From Rhodobacterales bacterium (lineage in GTDB: Bacteria; Pseudomonadota; Alphaproteobacteria; Rhizobiales; Stappiaceae), in contig VIRH01000060.1 in NCBI GenBank assembly GCA_008107755.1, positions 62,001-126,000 on the forward strand: a stretch of DNA of 64,000 bases, read 5' to 3'. This document shows positions 18,369-27,996 of this stretch, one piece after another (position 1 is the first letter of the stretch; every line of letters begins with the position of its first letter). A program made the translations under genes and the position numbers. The notes under the pieces were generated by a model, which saw nothing but the letters and a program-made list of their open reading frames with translations, had not been told where the DNA came from and searched no databases.

Positions 18369-19208
18369 CTACTGTGCCTTGGCAAGCCACTCCGGCTGGA
18401 TTGCCACGTCATGTTCGACCGAGACGCCACCGGCCTTGAGCACCAGATGGAGGTCGTGGTCTTGCGGTTCGGACTTGAGGCCTCTGGTGGAAAGCGCCCA
18501 GAGGGCTGTTCCCTCGCTGCGACTTTGAACGTCAGGCAGGCCGATATAGGATCCGGCCGGCGCGGCGGCAAAAAGGTCGGCCTCGGCCCCTGGGGGGAGC
18601 TTCGTCTCGATCAGAAGGCTATCCCCCGCGTCGGACAGCGTCACTCCCGTGATCACAAGTGCATCATCCTCCGCCTTCGTCGGCACGGCCGCCAGGTCGC
18701 GGTCGATCAGTTTCGCGGACAGGCGGTCGCCGTCGTCGTCGGGAGAAAGCTCCAGCGACAGAGAGGCCTCCCCGGGTACGCAGATATCATTGCAGACACC
18801 GAAAAAGAGATCGAACGCAAGGGTGACCGGTGCGCCAGGGTCTTCCGGCGTCACGCGGATAGGCAGCACGATGGCGTTGTGGTAGACGATCGAGCTTGAA
18901 AAGCCGTCGCTGTAGCGCTCCGGCGCCGGGTAGAGCACCTCGAAGTCTTTCAGATTGTCGCTCTGCGACCGTGTAATCTGGGGCGGAATGCCCGCTTCGC
19001 CAGGATAGCGCCAGTAGGTATGCCAGCCGGGCTCGAGCTGGAACTCAAGTCCGGTCATGTAGATGCCGTCCTCGGGCGGGCCTGCGGAAATCAGCCGGAC
19101 CGCGCCGCCTTCGACTTCGATCCAGTCCGTCGTGGCCGCCTGAAGCGGGGACGCGCCCACCAGGGCTGCAAGCAAACCGGGAACGAAGGAGATGAAAAAC
19201 CGTTTCAT
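18369..19208 (-). CDS. Exported DsbD alpha-domain-like protein
   Basis: 279 aa. A signal peptide (residues 1-~24, ending PLQAA) is followed by a domain resembling the N-terminal periplasmic part of DsbD/ScsB thiol:disulfide reductases. The typical GWHTYWRYPGEAGIPPQI segment is at ~57-75, and a CxxxC pair (FGVCNDICVPGEA) lies near residues ~137-146. The transmembrane and thioredoxin parts of DsbD are absent, so it must act alone or with another membrane reductase. The substrate is unknown; copper-related thiol chemistry is possible given the oxidase genes nearby (inference). Confidence 0.85.
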   Translation of the reverse strand: MKRFFISFVPGLLAALVGASPLQAATTDWIEVEGGAVRLISAGPPEDGIYMTGLEFQLEPGWHTYWRYPGEAGIPPQITRSQSDNLKDFEVLYPAPERYSDGFSSSIVYHNAIVLPIRVTPEDPGAPVTLAFDLFFGVCNDICVPGEASLSLELSPDDDGDRLSAKLIDRDLAAVPTKAEDDALVITGVTLSDAGDSLLIETKLPPGAEADLFAAAPAGSYIGLPDVQSRSEGTALWALSTRGLKSEPQDHDLHLVLKAGGVSVEHDVAIQPEWLAKAQ

Positions 19209-19369
19209 GAATGACGTGCTACACGAGTTTCAGGCAAGCGTCATGTCGTTACATTGCCCCGCTCGGGTCATATCCTCGTGACGGTCATGTGAAGGAGCGA
19301 CGTCGTCAAGCGTCGGCAACACCATTAACATGATCGGCCAAAGCGGCTATGCTCCCGGAAGGACTGAGG

Positions 19370-19990
19370 GTGACAACGGAAGATGAGGTGCGCATGGCCG
19401 GAACCGAAGCAGCAGAATCCCTCGAAGGTCAGTTTCTGATTGCGATGCCGAGCATGACGGACAGTCGGTTCGAACATTCTGTGATCTACCTGTGCTCGCA
19501 CTCGGAGCAGGGGGCCATGGGACTGGTCGTCAACCAGGTGGCGCGTCATCTTTCTCTGGAAGAACTTCTCATTCAGCTCGACATCGTCAATGACGAGGGC
19601 GCTATTCGCCTGCCGTCCAAGGTGCGCGACATGAACGTCCACAAGGGTGGTCCGGTCGAGATGGAGCGCGGGTTCGTGCTGCACAGTGACGACTTCATGC
19701 TGAACCAGTCGACCTTGCCCATCGACAACGGCATCTGTCTCACCGCAACGCTTGAAATCCTGCGTGCGATCGCGCAAGGCGACGGTCCCGATCAGGCGAT
19801 GCTTGCGCTCGGCTATGCCGGTTGGGCTCCCGGTCAGCTTGAAAACGAGATCCAGGCCAATGGCTGGCTGACGGTCCCTGCCGACATGGATATCCTTTTC
19901 GACCAGAAGACCGAAAAGAAATGGCACCGGGCCCTGGGCCTCCTCGGCATCGACCCGGCCATGCTGTTTTCGGATGCCGGCCACGCCTGA
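19370..19990 (+). CDS. yqgE: YqgE/AlgH family protein (UPF0301)
   Basis: 206 aa. A conserved cytoplasmic family of unclear function, once linked to alginate regulation. Family blocks are visible: [50 protein letters not shown] and [16 protein letters not shown] chose GTG 19370 because GGAAGGA precedes it by 6 nt; ATG 19394 ([12 protein letters not shown]) is a good alternative and would give 198 aa. It is divergent from the DsbD-alpha-like gene. Confidence 0.93.
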   Translation: MTTEDEVRMAGTEAAESLEGQFLIAMPSMTDSRFEHSVIYLCSHSEQGAMGLVVNQVARHLSLEELLIQLDIVNDEGAIRLPSKVRDMNVHKGGPVEMERGFVLHSDDFMLNQSTLPIDNGICLTATLEILRAIAQGDGPDQAMLALGYAGWAPGQLENEIQANGWLTVPADMDILFDQKTEKKWHRALGLLGIDPAMLFSDAGHA

Positions 19991-20062
19991 CCATCACGCA
20001 CCGTGCGTCATAGGGTCCCGCGCCGGCTTTTGCGTCCCTCTACATCGGAAAATTCCGCAAAA

Positions 20063-20098
20063 GCGACTTGCGCTTGAATGGGCTGGCGCGTAAGTCGC
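20063..20098. other. Strong hairpin upstream of thrC
   Basis: An 11-bp stem, GCGACTTGCGC (20063-20073) with GCGTAAGTCGC (20088-20098), encloses a 14-nt loop; one pair is G-T. No T run follows. It lies 113 nt before the thrC start and could be part of the thrC leader or a DNA operator. Confidence 0.5.
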
Positions 20099-20210
20099 AA
20101 CAATGGCATGGTTTGTTTCAAAGTTTCCGGGATTGAAGTAGGCTGTCTGTCCGGCTGCCCGGACGCGCTCAAACACATCCTTGAGAATGTGACAAAAGGG
20201 AAGAAACGCG

Positions 20211-21617
20211 GTGAAATACATCAGCACGCGGGGTGAAGCGCCAATCCTGGAGTTTTCGGATGTCCTGCTCCAGGGGCTTGCACGCGACGGCGGGCTGTAT
20301 CTTCCCGAAAGCTGGCCGCAGTTTGACACCGAAACCATCGCGTCTTTCGCCGGCAAACCCTACAAGGATGTCGCATTCGCCGTCATGCAGCCCTTCATCG
20401 GTGACGCCATTGCGGAAGCGGACCTCAAGGACATGATTGCGGACGCCTATGCCGGGTTCCGGCATCCGGCGGTCACGCCCCTGGTCCAGAGCGGCGAGAA
20501 TACATTCATCCTGGAACTGTTCCACGGCCCGACGCTGGCGTTCAAGGACGTCGCCATGCAGCTTCTGGGAAGGCTGATGGACCATATCCTCGCCAAGAGA
20601 GGTCTGCGCGCGACGATCGTCGGGGCCACCTCCGGCGATACCGGCGGTGCGGCGATCGATGCCTTTCGCGGCCGCGAGCGGACGGATGTCTTCATTATGT
20701 TTCCGGACGGGCGGGTCTCGAACGTGCAGCGCCGCCAGATGACGACGCCGCCTGAAAAGAACGTGCATGCGCTGGCCCTGACCGGCAATTTCGATGATTG
20801 TCAGGCCATCGTCAAAGGCATGTTCAACCATTTCTCTTTCCGTGACCGTGTCGCGCTTTCCGGCGTCAACTCGATCAACTGGGCGCGCATTCTGGCGCAG
20901 ACCGTCTATTACTTCGTCGCGGGTGTGGCTCTGGGTGCGCCACATCGCAAGGTGTCCTTCACCGTTCCGACGGGCAATTTCGGAGACATCTTCGCCGGCT
21001 ATGCCGCGATGAAGATGGGGCTTCCGATCGAGAAGCTGATCGTTGCGACAAACGTCAACGATATTCTTGCGCGGACGCTGGAAACGGGCCGCTACGAAAA
21101 ACGCGGCGTGACGGCGACGATCTCCCCGTCCATGGACATTCAGGTCTCTTCGAACTTCGAGCGCCTGCTGGCGGAAGTCACCGGCCGCGACGGCGAAACC
21201 GTCCGGCGGATGATGAACCAGCTCGCACAGTCGGGCAGTTTCTCCATCGGCGACGGGCCGATGGACGAAATACGCGCGACCTTTGCCGCGGGCCGCTGCG
21301 ACGAGGATGAGACCGCCAGCACTATCGCCGAAACCTGGAATGAAGCGGGCTATCTTCTTGATCCGCATACCGCAATCGGCGTTAACGTGGCCAGGAAGCT
21401 GGACGATGGCACGGCGCCGATGGTCGTTCTGGGAACGGCGCATCCGGCAAAATTTCCCGAGGCTGTCGAAAAAGCCTCTGGTATTCGGCCTCAATTGCCG
21501 GAAAACTTGCAAGAAATGATGACTGCGGAGGAGCGCCAGCAGGTTTTGGCGGCAGAGCAGGACGTGGTGGAACGATATATCGAAGATCACGCCCGGGCCG
21601 TCACCGCCAGGGTGTAG
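20211..21617 (+). CDS. thrC: Threonine synthase
   Basis: 468 aa PLP enzyme that converts O-phosphohomoserine to threonine. Lys112 in HGPTLAFKDVAMQ is the Schiff-base lysine; the phosphate-binding loop is GATSGDTGGAA and later PTGNFGDIFAGY. The length matches the long (class II) ThrC type. The start is GTG 20211 after an AGGGAAG site. The homoserine kinase gene thrB lies separately at 27993-28958 on the other strand. Four nt separate thrC from the M16 peptidase gene. Confidence 0.96.
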   Translation: MKYISTRGEAPILEFSDVLLQGLARDGGLYLPESWPQFDTETIASFAGKPYKDVAFAVMQPFIGDAIAEADLKDMIADAYAGFRHPAVTPLVQSGENTFILELFHGPTLAFKDVAMQLLGRLMDHILAKRGLRATIVGATSGDTGGAAIDAFRGRERTDVFIMFPDGRVSNVQRRQMTTPPEKNVHALALTGNFDDCQAIVKGMFNHFSFRDRVALSGVNSINWARILAQTVYYFVAGVALGAPHRKVSFTVPTGNFGDIFAGYAAMKMGLPIEKLIVATNVNDILARTLETGRYEKRGVTATISPSMDIQVSSNFERLLAEVTGRDGETVRRMMNQLAQSGSFSIGDGPMDEIRATFAAGRCDEDETASTIAETWNEAGYLLDPHTAIGVNVARKLDDGTAPMVVLGTAHPAKFPEAVEKASGIRPQLPENLQEMMTAEERQQVLAAEQDVVERYIEDHARAVTARV

Positions 21618-21621
21618 GTAT

Positions 21622-22911
21622 ATGAAAGTAGATACGACAGTACTGGATAACGGGCTGACGGTCGTCACTGACCAGATGCCTCATCTCAAGACGGCGGCGC
21701 TTGGCGTTTGGGTCAAGACGGGCTCGCGTGTCGAGGCGGTTCATCAGAACGGCATCACCCATTTGCTGGAGCACATGGCGTTCAAGGGAACCAAGACGCG
21801 CTCCGCCCGGGATATCGCCGAGGAGATCGAAGCGGTCGGCGGCGAACTCAATGCCTCGACCAGCATCGAGCACACCAATTACTACGCGCGCATCCTTGCC
21901 GAGGACACGCCTCTGGCGGTCGATATCCTATCGGACATTCTCCAGAACTCGACCTTCGATGCACAGGAGCTGGTCCGCGAGCAGCACGTGATCCTTCAGG
22001 AAATCGGTGCCTCGAACGACAGTCCCGAAGACCAGGCGTTTGACTTTTTCCAGGAAACCGCCTGGCCGGATCAGGCCATCGGCCGTCCGATCCTCGGAAC
22101 ACCGGAGACGGTGAAGGGCTTCAACCGCGACACGCTCAACGGATATCTGGCCGAGCGCTACCGTGCACCGGACATGGTTCTTGCGGGCACCGGCGCCATC
22201 GAGCACTCGGAACTCGTCGCCCTTGCCAAGGAGAAATTCTCAGGGTTCAGCAGCGAGGCTGCTGCGCAGGAGCCCGAGGCGAAATATGTCGGCGGCGAGA
22301 GCTTGCGGTCCAAGGACCTCATGGAAGCGCAGGTCCTGATCGGCTTCGAGGGACAGCCCTACAAGGCACAGGACTACTACGCGATCCAGATCCTCGCCTC
22401 CGTTCTGGGCGGCGGAATGTCCTCGCGGCTCTTTCAGGAAATCCGCGAGAAGCACGGGCTGTGCTACGCGATCTACAGCTTTCACTGGGCGTTTTCCGAT
22501 ACCGGCCTCTTTGGTCTGCATGCGGCAACGAGCCAGGAGGATCTCGGCGCCCTGATGCCGATGATCGCCGACGAACTCGTGTCCGCGTCCCAGACGATCA
22601 CCGATGCGGAAGTCGCCCGTTCGCGCGCCCAGATCCGGGCCGGCCTGATGATGGCACTGGAAAGCCCCGCAGCACGCGCGGGTCAGATCGCGCGTCAGAC
22701 GCTTGTTCATGGCCGTGTCCTCAGCCCCGACGAGATCGCCGCGAAGATCGAGGCCGTGACAGCGGCCGATATCCGGCGTGTCGCCCATGAGACCTTCGTT
22801 GGCTCGACACCGACCATGACTGCTATCGGACCGGTGGACGGCATCATGAACGCAGGAGAATTGGCGGAACGGCTGCAGCAGAACCCGGTTCTGCGAGCTG
22901 CTTCGATGTAA
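21622..22911 (+). CDS. M16 family zinc peptidase (mitochondrial processing peptidase-like)
   Basis: 429 aa. The inverted zinc motif HLLEH (His47-x-x-Glu50-His51) is in GITHLLEHMAFKGT, and the downstream Glu of the M16 site falls in the NSTFDAQELVREQHVILQEI helix. A single-chain M16B protein related to the beta subunit of mitochondrial processing peptidase, as in Rickettsia and other alphaproteobacteria. It has no signal peptide, so it is probably cytoplasmic. It follows thrC by 4 nt, a conserved arrangement in this group. Confidence 0.94.
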   Translation: MKVDTTVLDNGLTVVTDQMPHLKTAALGVWVKTGSRVEAVHQNGITHLLEHMAFKGTKTRSARDIAEEIEAVGGELNASTSIEHTNYYARILAEDTPLAVDILSDILQNSTFDAQELVREQHVILQEIGASNDSPEDQAFDFFQETAWPDQAIGRPILGTPETVKGFNRDTLNGYLAERYRAPDMVLAGTGAIEHSELVALAKEKFSGFSSEAAAQEPEAKYVGGESLRSKDLMEAQVLIGFEGQPYKAQDYYAIQILASVLGGGMSSRLFQEIREKHGLCYAIYSFHWAFSDTGLFGLHAATSQEDLGALMPMIADELVSASQTITDAEVARSRAQIRAGLMMALESPAARAGQIARQTLVHGRVLSPDEIAAKIEAVTAADIRRVAHETFVGSTPTMTAIGPVDGIMNAGELAERLQQNPVLRAASM

Positions 22912-22928
22912 ACTGGCGGAGAGGGGGC

Positions 22929-23567
22929 ATGTCGCTGCTGCGACCCGGGGCGAGCCCGGATGCTGAACTGATGATCGAGGCGGGAGGTCACTACCTGCGC
23001 CCCCCGATCATGTCCGACTTCAAGCCCTGGTCCGAAATCCGTGCGCAGAGCCACGCCTTTCTAAAGGCCTGGGAGCCGACCTGGCCCACCGATGACCTGA
23101 CCAAGACCGGCTTCCGTCGACGCCTGCGCCGCTATGCGAGAGATCGCAAGGAGGGGCGCAGCCTGTCGTTCCTTCTGTTTCGTTCCTCGACAAACGAGAT
23201 CCTCGGCGGCCTGACGCTCAGCAATATCCGCAGAGGCGTCAGCCAGACGACCACGCTTGGCTACTGGATGGGAGAAAGACACGCGGGGAAAGGTCACATG
23301 TCGGCGGCTGTCGCCATGATCTTGCCGTTTTGTTTCGACGTCTTGAACCTCCACCGAATTGAGGCGGCATGCCTGCCGAACAATGCACCGTCTATCCGAT
23401 TGCTGGAGAATGCTGGATTTCACCGGGAAGGTTATGCGCGTAACTACCTGCTGATCAACGGATCCTGGCAGGATCATTTGCTTTTCGCCTGCCTGGCGGA
23501 GGATCATGCGGCACGCCCCGGAAAACTTGCTCCCAGTGTTGAGGGTATCTTGAAAGAATTCTTGTGA
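22929..23567 (+). CDS. GNAT N-acetyltransferase (RimJ-like)
   Basis: 212 aa. GNAT fold of the RimJ/RimL type, which acetylates protein N-termini, typically of ribosomal proteins. The acetyl-CoA loop appears as YWMGERHAGKGHMSAAV, and the C-terminal motif as HRIEAACLPNNAPSIRLLENAGF. The first ~20 residues are weakly conserved. It starts 17 nt after the peptidase gene and ends 1 nt before the next ATG, so it is in the same operon. The substrate is not determined. Confidence 0.92.
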   Translation: MSLLRPGASPDAELMIEAGGHYLRPPIMSDFKPWSEIRAQSHAFLKAWEPTWPTDDLTKTGFRRRLRRYARDRKEGRSLSFLLFRSSTNEILGGLTLSNIRRGVSQTTTLGYWMGERHAGKGHMSAAVAMILPFCFDVLNLHRIEAACLPNNAPSIRLLENAGFHREGYARNYLLINGSWQDHLLFACLAEDHAARPGKLAPSVEGILKEFL

Positions 23568-23568
23568 C

Positions 23569-26508
23569 ATGCGCTCCAAACCGGTAGTTCTTCGCCCAAT
23601 GACGACCCAGTTACCGGAAGTTTCCCGCAGCGTGTTCAAAAGCTTGCTAGTTGCCCTTGTTGCGATCGTGACCACGCTGGCGGCCGTGCCTGCGCAGGCG
23701 CTTGAGCCGATCCCTGTTCCGATCGATGTGGGCGCGCTCGACATCACCAACTCCATCGAGCTTCACAGGGACGCCGGCACCCGGCTTCAGGTGTCGACGG
23801 CGCCGGGGGCGGACGGCATCGTGCGCCGCATCGAGGTGCCTTCGCTCGACGGCGACAACACCGACTGGGCGGTTTTCGCGCTGGCCAACACCAGCGACGA
23901 GCAGATCGACCGGCTTGTCGTCGTGCCCAATTACAAGCTCGTTGGCTCGCAGATCTTCTGGCCGGATCTCGGCTCTTCACGCATTTCCCGCATCACGCCC
24001 AGCCAGGGCATCGCGCCGGAGCGCCAGAAGAGCCTGGAAGCCGACGTCTTTCTCGTCACGCTCGATCCCGGCTCGGTCGTCACCTTCGTTGCGGAAATGA
24101 CGACGCCCAACCTGCCGGAGATCCGCGTCTGGGAGCCGGACGTCTATGAGGAGACGGTCAACGCCTATACGCTCTACCGCGGCATCATTCTCGGCATCTC
24201 GGGGCTTCTGGCCCTGTTCCTGACGATCCTCTTCGTCGTCAAGGGAACGGTCATGTTCCCGGCAACCGCTGCACTGGCCTGGTCGGTCCTGGCCTATCTG
24301 TGCATCGATTTCGGTTTCTGGGGCATGGTGTTCCATCTCGAGGGCGGGGGAAGCCAGCTCGCGCGGGCCTGCGCGGAGGTGATGCTGGCGGCCAGCCTGA
24401 TCATCTTCCTCTACGCCTATCTCAACCTGAACCGCTGGAACATCCACTATTCCCATCTGGCCCTCACGACGTTGATCCTCATCCTGGGTCTTCTGGGTGT
24501 CGCGGTCTGGGACCCGTCCATCGCGGCGGGCATTGCCCGCATCACGCTGGCCATGATCGGTGTTCTCGGCTTCGTCACGATCGCGATCCTTGCGTTCCAG
24601 CATTACGATCGCGCGATCCTGCTCATTCCGACCTGGTGCCTGCTCATCGCCTGGCTGGTCGGGGCGGCCATGACCGTGACCGGCTATCTCTCGAACGATA
24701 TCGTCCAGCCCGCACTCGACGGCGGCCTCGTCCTGATCGTTCTTCTGATCGGCTTCACCGTGATGCAGCACGCCTTTGCCGGCGGCGCGATCGCGCAGGG
24801 TCTGATCTCGGACGTCGAGCGCAAGGCACTCGCCCTCACAGGGGCAGGGGACATCATCTGGGACTGGGACATCGACCGCGACCGGATCTACACCGGCAAC
24901 GAGGTCGAGGAGCTCTTGAACCTGAAGCGCGGCTCGCTGGAGGGCCCTGCGCGCGACTGGCTGGAAATTCTGCACCCGCAGGACCGGGACCGGTTCCGCG
25001 CGACGCTGGACGCGGTCATCGACCAGCGCCGCGGCAAGGTTCTGCAGACGTTCCGCCTGCGCTCCGAAGACGGTCACTTCCGGTGGTTCCGCCTGCGCGC
25101 CCGGCCCATCATCGGCTCCGATGGTGAAGTGATCCGCTGCGTGGGCACGCTCCTTGATGTGACCGAAGAGCGGACCGCGGAAGAGCGGCTTCTGCACGAT
25201 GCGGTCCATGACAATCTGACCGGCCTTCCGAACCGCGAACTTTTCGTCGACCGTCTGCGCACCAGTGTTCTTCGCTACAATGCGGACGAAACCTCCAAGC
25301 CGACAGTGCTGGTTCTCAATCTCGACCGCTTCAAGCAGGTGAACGACAGCATCGGCCTGTCGGCAGGGGACAGCATCCTGCTCACCGTCGCCCGCAGACT
25401 CGGCCGTCTGATTGGACAGCAGGACACGCTCGGCAGGCTGTCGGGTGACCAGTACGGCCTCGTGCTGACATCCGAACAGGAGCCGGACCGGATCGTCGCT
25501 CTGGCCGATTCCCTGAGGAAGGCCGTGCGCGCACCGATCACCTTCGGCGACCGCGAGATCTTCCTGACCTGCTCCGTCGGCATCGCCTTCTTCGACGGCG
25601 GCAAGCAGGCTGTCGAAGACATGCTCACCAATGCGGAAATCGCGCTGAACCACGCCAAGCGGCTCGGGGGCGACCGGCAGGAGGTGTTCCGGCCGATCCT
25701 GCGCCCGCTCGACAAGAATATTGTCGATCTGGAAGCGGACCTGCGCGAGGCGATCAAGAAGGAAACGCTTGGCGTCTTCTTCCAGCCGATCGTCCGCCTG
25801 GAGGACCAGTCGGTCGCCGGCTTCGAGGTTCTGGCACGCTGGAACCATCCGCGCCGCGGCAAGATCGCGCCGTCAGAGTTCATTCCGATTGCAGAGCAGT
25901 CCGGTCTGATCAACGAACTCGGCATGTACATGCTCGACAAGGGGGCACAGCAGCTCGCCTTCTGGCAGCGTGAGTTCCAGACGGCACAGCCGCTCTTTGC
26001 CTCCGTCAACCTGTCGTCCCGGCAACTGCTGAAACAGGACCTGATCAACGATGTGAAGGCGGTGCTGTCCAGAACCTCTCTGGAGCCTGGGACGCTGAAG
26101 CTGGAGCTGACCGAATCGCTGGTCATGTCCAACCCGGAATATTCTGCCAAGGTACTGGAGCGCCTGCGCGGTCTTGGTGCCGGTCTGTCCCTGGACGATT
26201 TCGGAACAGGCCACTCCTCGCTGTCCTATCTCCAGCGCTTCCCGTTCGACACGATCAAGATCGATCAGTCCTTCGTGAAGCCGAATGGGTCCTCGGCGCG
26301 CCCGGTCCTGTTGCGGACCATTGTCGCGATGGGGCACGATCTCGGCATGCAGGTTGTTGCGGAAGGCGCGGAAAGCGAAAGCGATGCGCTGGAGCTGTTC
26401 CAGCTCGGCTGCGAATACGCACAGGGCTATTTCTTCGGCGAAGCTGTCTCTGCCTCGGAAGCCACCAAGATCCTGCGCAAGATGCCCGCAGAAGCGCAAT
26501 CGGCCTGA
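23569..26508 (+). CDS. Membrane sensor protein with PAS, degenerate GGDEF and EAL domains
   Basis: 979 aa c-di-GMP signalling protein. A signal sequence (residues ~22-43) leads to a periplasmic domain, then seven or so membrane helices at ~205-410 of the 7TMR-DISM type, a PAS domain (~425-540), GGDEF (~545-715) and EAL (~725-970). The GGDEF motif is replaced by SGDQY (625-629), so cyclase activity is unlikely. The EAL domain keeps its catalytic set: EVL at 753-755, NLSSRQL, ELTES, DDFGTGHSSL, KIDQSFV and AEGAESE. It is therefore probably a phosphodiesterase driven by a periplasmic or membrane signal. Confidence 0.93.
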   Translation: MRSKPVVLRPMTTQLPEVSRSVFKSLLVALVAIVTTLAAVPAQALEPIPVPIDVGALDITNSIELHRDAGTRLQVSTAPGADGIVRRIEVPSLDGDNTDWAVFALANTSDEQIDRLVVVPNYKLVGSQIFWPDLGSSRISRITPSQGIAPERQKSLEADVFLVTLDPGSVVTFVAEMTTPNLPEIRVWEPDVYEETVNAYTLYRGIILGISGLLALFLTILFVVKGTVMFPATAALAWSVLAYLCIDFGFWGMVFHLEGGGSQLARACAEVMLAASLIIFLYAYLNLNRWNIHYSHLALTTLILILGLLGVAVWDPSIAAGIARITLAMIGVLGFVTIAILAFQHYDRAILLIPTWCLLIAWLVGAAMTVTGYLSNDIVQPALDGGLVLIVLLIGFTVMQHAFAGGAIAQGLISDVERKALALTGAGDIIWDWDIDRDRIYTGNEVEELLNLKRGSLEGPARDWLEILHPQDRDRFRATLDAVIDQRRGKVLQTFRLRSEDGHFRWFRLRARPIIGSDGEVIRCVGTLLDVTEERTAEERLLHDAVHDNLTGLPNRELFVDRLRTSVLRYNADETSKPTVLVLNLDRFKQVNDSIGLSAGDSILLTVARRLGRLIGQQDTLGRLSGDQYGLVLTSEQEPDRIVALADSLRKAVRAPITFGDREIFLTCSVGIAFFDGGKQAVEDMLTNAEIALNHAKRLGGDRQEVFRPILRPLDKNIVDLEADLREAIKKETLGVFFQPIVRLEDQSVAGFEVLARWNHPRRGKIAPSEFIPIAEQSGLINELGMYMLDKGAQQLAFWQREFQTAQPLFASVNLSSRQLLKQDLINDVKAVLSRTSLEPGTLKLELTESLVMSNPEYSAKVLERLRGLGAGLSLDDFGTGHSSLSYLQRFPFDTIKIDQSFVKPNGSSARPVLLRTIVAMGHDLGMQVVAEGAESESDALELFQLGCEYAQGYFFGEAVSASEATKILRKMPAEAQSA

Positions 26509-26583
26509 TAATCATACGGCACCGCCGGAAGGGCCTTGCGTGCACGGGGCAGCGCCGAATGGCTCTGGCGGGCTATCCAGCCG

Positions 26584-27510
26584 TCAGGGCACAAGGATGG
26601 GCACTGTCCGCTCGGTCTGCCGGATTTCCAGAGGCGTTGCGCCGAACGGGTCGCCATCGACCTGCGCGGCAACACTGGCCGCCGCGGCGATCGTGGCCTT
26701 GGAAAACGCTGCCACGCGCGCACCACCTGCATTGTGAATACGCCCGCAAACAAGCGCCAGGCCATAGAGGAACGACGACCAGGGGTCGTCCCTTTCCAGG
26801 ATCAGCATGTGAAGACCGGGATCGGTCGCGCCGGACGGGCAGATCACGAAGGGGCCGCCATAGTGCCTGGCATTGCTGGCAACAGCGAATTTCCCCTCCA
26901 GCGGTGCGCCGTCGTCCAGCGTGATGGTCAAGGGGCTTCCCTTGCGTGTCAGGCCGATCCTGAGGGCGGTGATGACATAGGCTAGCTTGCCGAAGCGTCG
27001 CTTCAGATCGAGCGGAACGGCATGAACCACCTCCGCATCGAAACCGGTGGATGCCATCAGCACGAAAGGCCGGCCATTGGCGAGGCCGTAGTGAAGCGGC
27101 ATCGTCCTTCCGGCCCGGATCGTCTGCGCGATCAGCCGCGCCTTCCGCGGAAGACCCAGTTCAAGGGCGAGGACATTGGCCGTACCGAAGGGAATGACCG
27201 CGAGTTGAGGTGGGTTGGGGTGGGTCTGCAGCCCGGTCAGCGCCTCGTTGATCGAGCCGTCGCCGCCGGCGATGACGATGGTGCGGACTTTCAGATCAGG
27301 ATCCGAACAGACCTCGCCGATTTCTCCTGCGTGGGTCGTCAGGCGGAGAATGGTCTTGCAACCGAGGTCTTCCAGCCGGTCGCGGACATCCTCCAGAACG
27401 CCCGGCCGATAGCCGCCCGACGTGGGATTTGCCATGATCAGCACGGTGCCGGAGACGTCCGGATGGATCGTGCGGGCGGGAACCTGAGGGGGCCACGAGA
27501 AAATTCTCAC
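26584..27510 (-). CDS. Diacylglycerol kinase family lipid kinase
   Basis: 308 aa. The DAGK catalytic domain is visible: IMANPTSGGYRPG at the N-terminus, the nucleotide-binding VIAGGDGSINEALTGL near residues 80-95, and PFGTANVLALELGLPRKA. Relatives of YegS/BmrU phosphorylate diacylglycerol, sphingoid bases or phosphatidylglycerol; the substrate is not shown. The start is GTG 27510 with an AGAGGA site 6 nt upstream. It is the last gene of the minus-strand ispH-thrB-rnhA group. Confidence 0.9.
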   Translation of the reverse strand: MRIFSWPPQVPARTIHPDVSGTVLIMANPTSGGYRPGVLEDVRDRLEDLGCKTILRLTTHAGEIGEVCSDPDLKVRTIVIAGGDGSINEALTGLQTHPNPPQLAVIPFGTANVLALELGLPRKARLIAQTIRAGRTMPLHYGLANGRPFVLMASTGFDAEVVHAVPLDLKRRFGKLAYVITALRIGLTRKGSPLTITLDDGAPLEGKFAVASNARHYGGPFVICPSGATDPGLHMLILERDDPWSSFLYGLALVCGRIHNAGGARVAAFSKATIAAAASVAAQVDGDPFGATPLEIRQTERTVPILVP

Positions 27511-27543
27511 TGAAATTCCTCTGCGTATGAAACGGGTTTGTTT

Positions 27544-27996
27544 CTATCTGCCGCTTTTATACGGGGCCATGCCGCTGCGCGCCAGTTCGTCCGCGCGTTC
27601 GTTGTCCGGATGGCCGGCGTGGCCCTTGACCCAGTGCCATGTCACGTCATGGCGTTCGCGTGCCGCATCAAGCGCCTGCCACAGGTCGGCGTTCTTGACG
27701 GGCTTGTTGTCTGCCGTGCGCCAGTCGCGGCGCTTCCAGCCGCTCATCCAGTCGTTGATGCCGCTGCGCACATAGGTGCTGTCGGTGTAAAGGTCGATGG
27801 CGCAGGGGCGCTTGAGGGCTGTCAGCGCCTCGATTGCGGCCGTCAGCTCCATGCGGTTGTTGGTCGTCTGCGCCTCACCGCCCTTGAGTTCCTTCTCGTG
27901 CCCGCCGAAGCGAAGGATAGCGCCCCAGCCGCCGGGACCGGGGTTTCCGGAGCAGGCGCCGTCGGTATAGATGGTCACACGATTTTCCGCGCTCAT
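27544..27996 (-). CDS. rnhA: Ribonuclease HI
   Basis: 150 aa. RNase HI degrades RNA in RNA-DNA hybrids. The acidic active site is apparent: the first Asp in [18 protein letters not shown], Glu in [12 protein letters not shown], Asp in [12 protein letters not shown] and the last Asp in [11 protein letters not shown]. The start overlaps the thrB stop by four nucleotides (ATGA), so the two are translationally coupled. Confidence 0.96.
   Translation of the reverse strand: MSAENRVTIYTDGACSGNPGPGGWGAILRFGGHEKELKGGEAQTTNNRMELTAAIEALTALKRPCAIDLYTDSTYVRSGINDWMSGWKRRDWRTADNKPVKNADLWQALDAARERHDVTWHWVKGHAGHPDNERADELARSGMAPYKSGR

Noticed and set aside
20100-20210. A Thr/Ile leader peptide attenuator before thrC
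   Set aside because: No short frame with a run of Thr or Ile codons and no terminator with a T tract were found.
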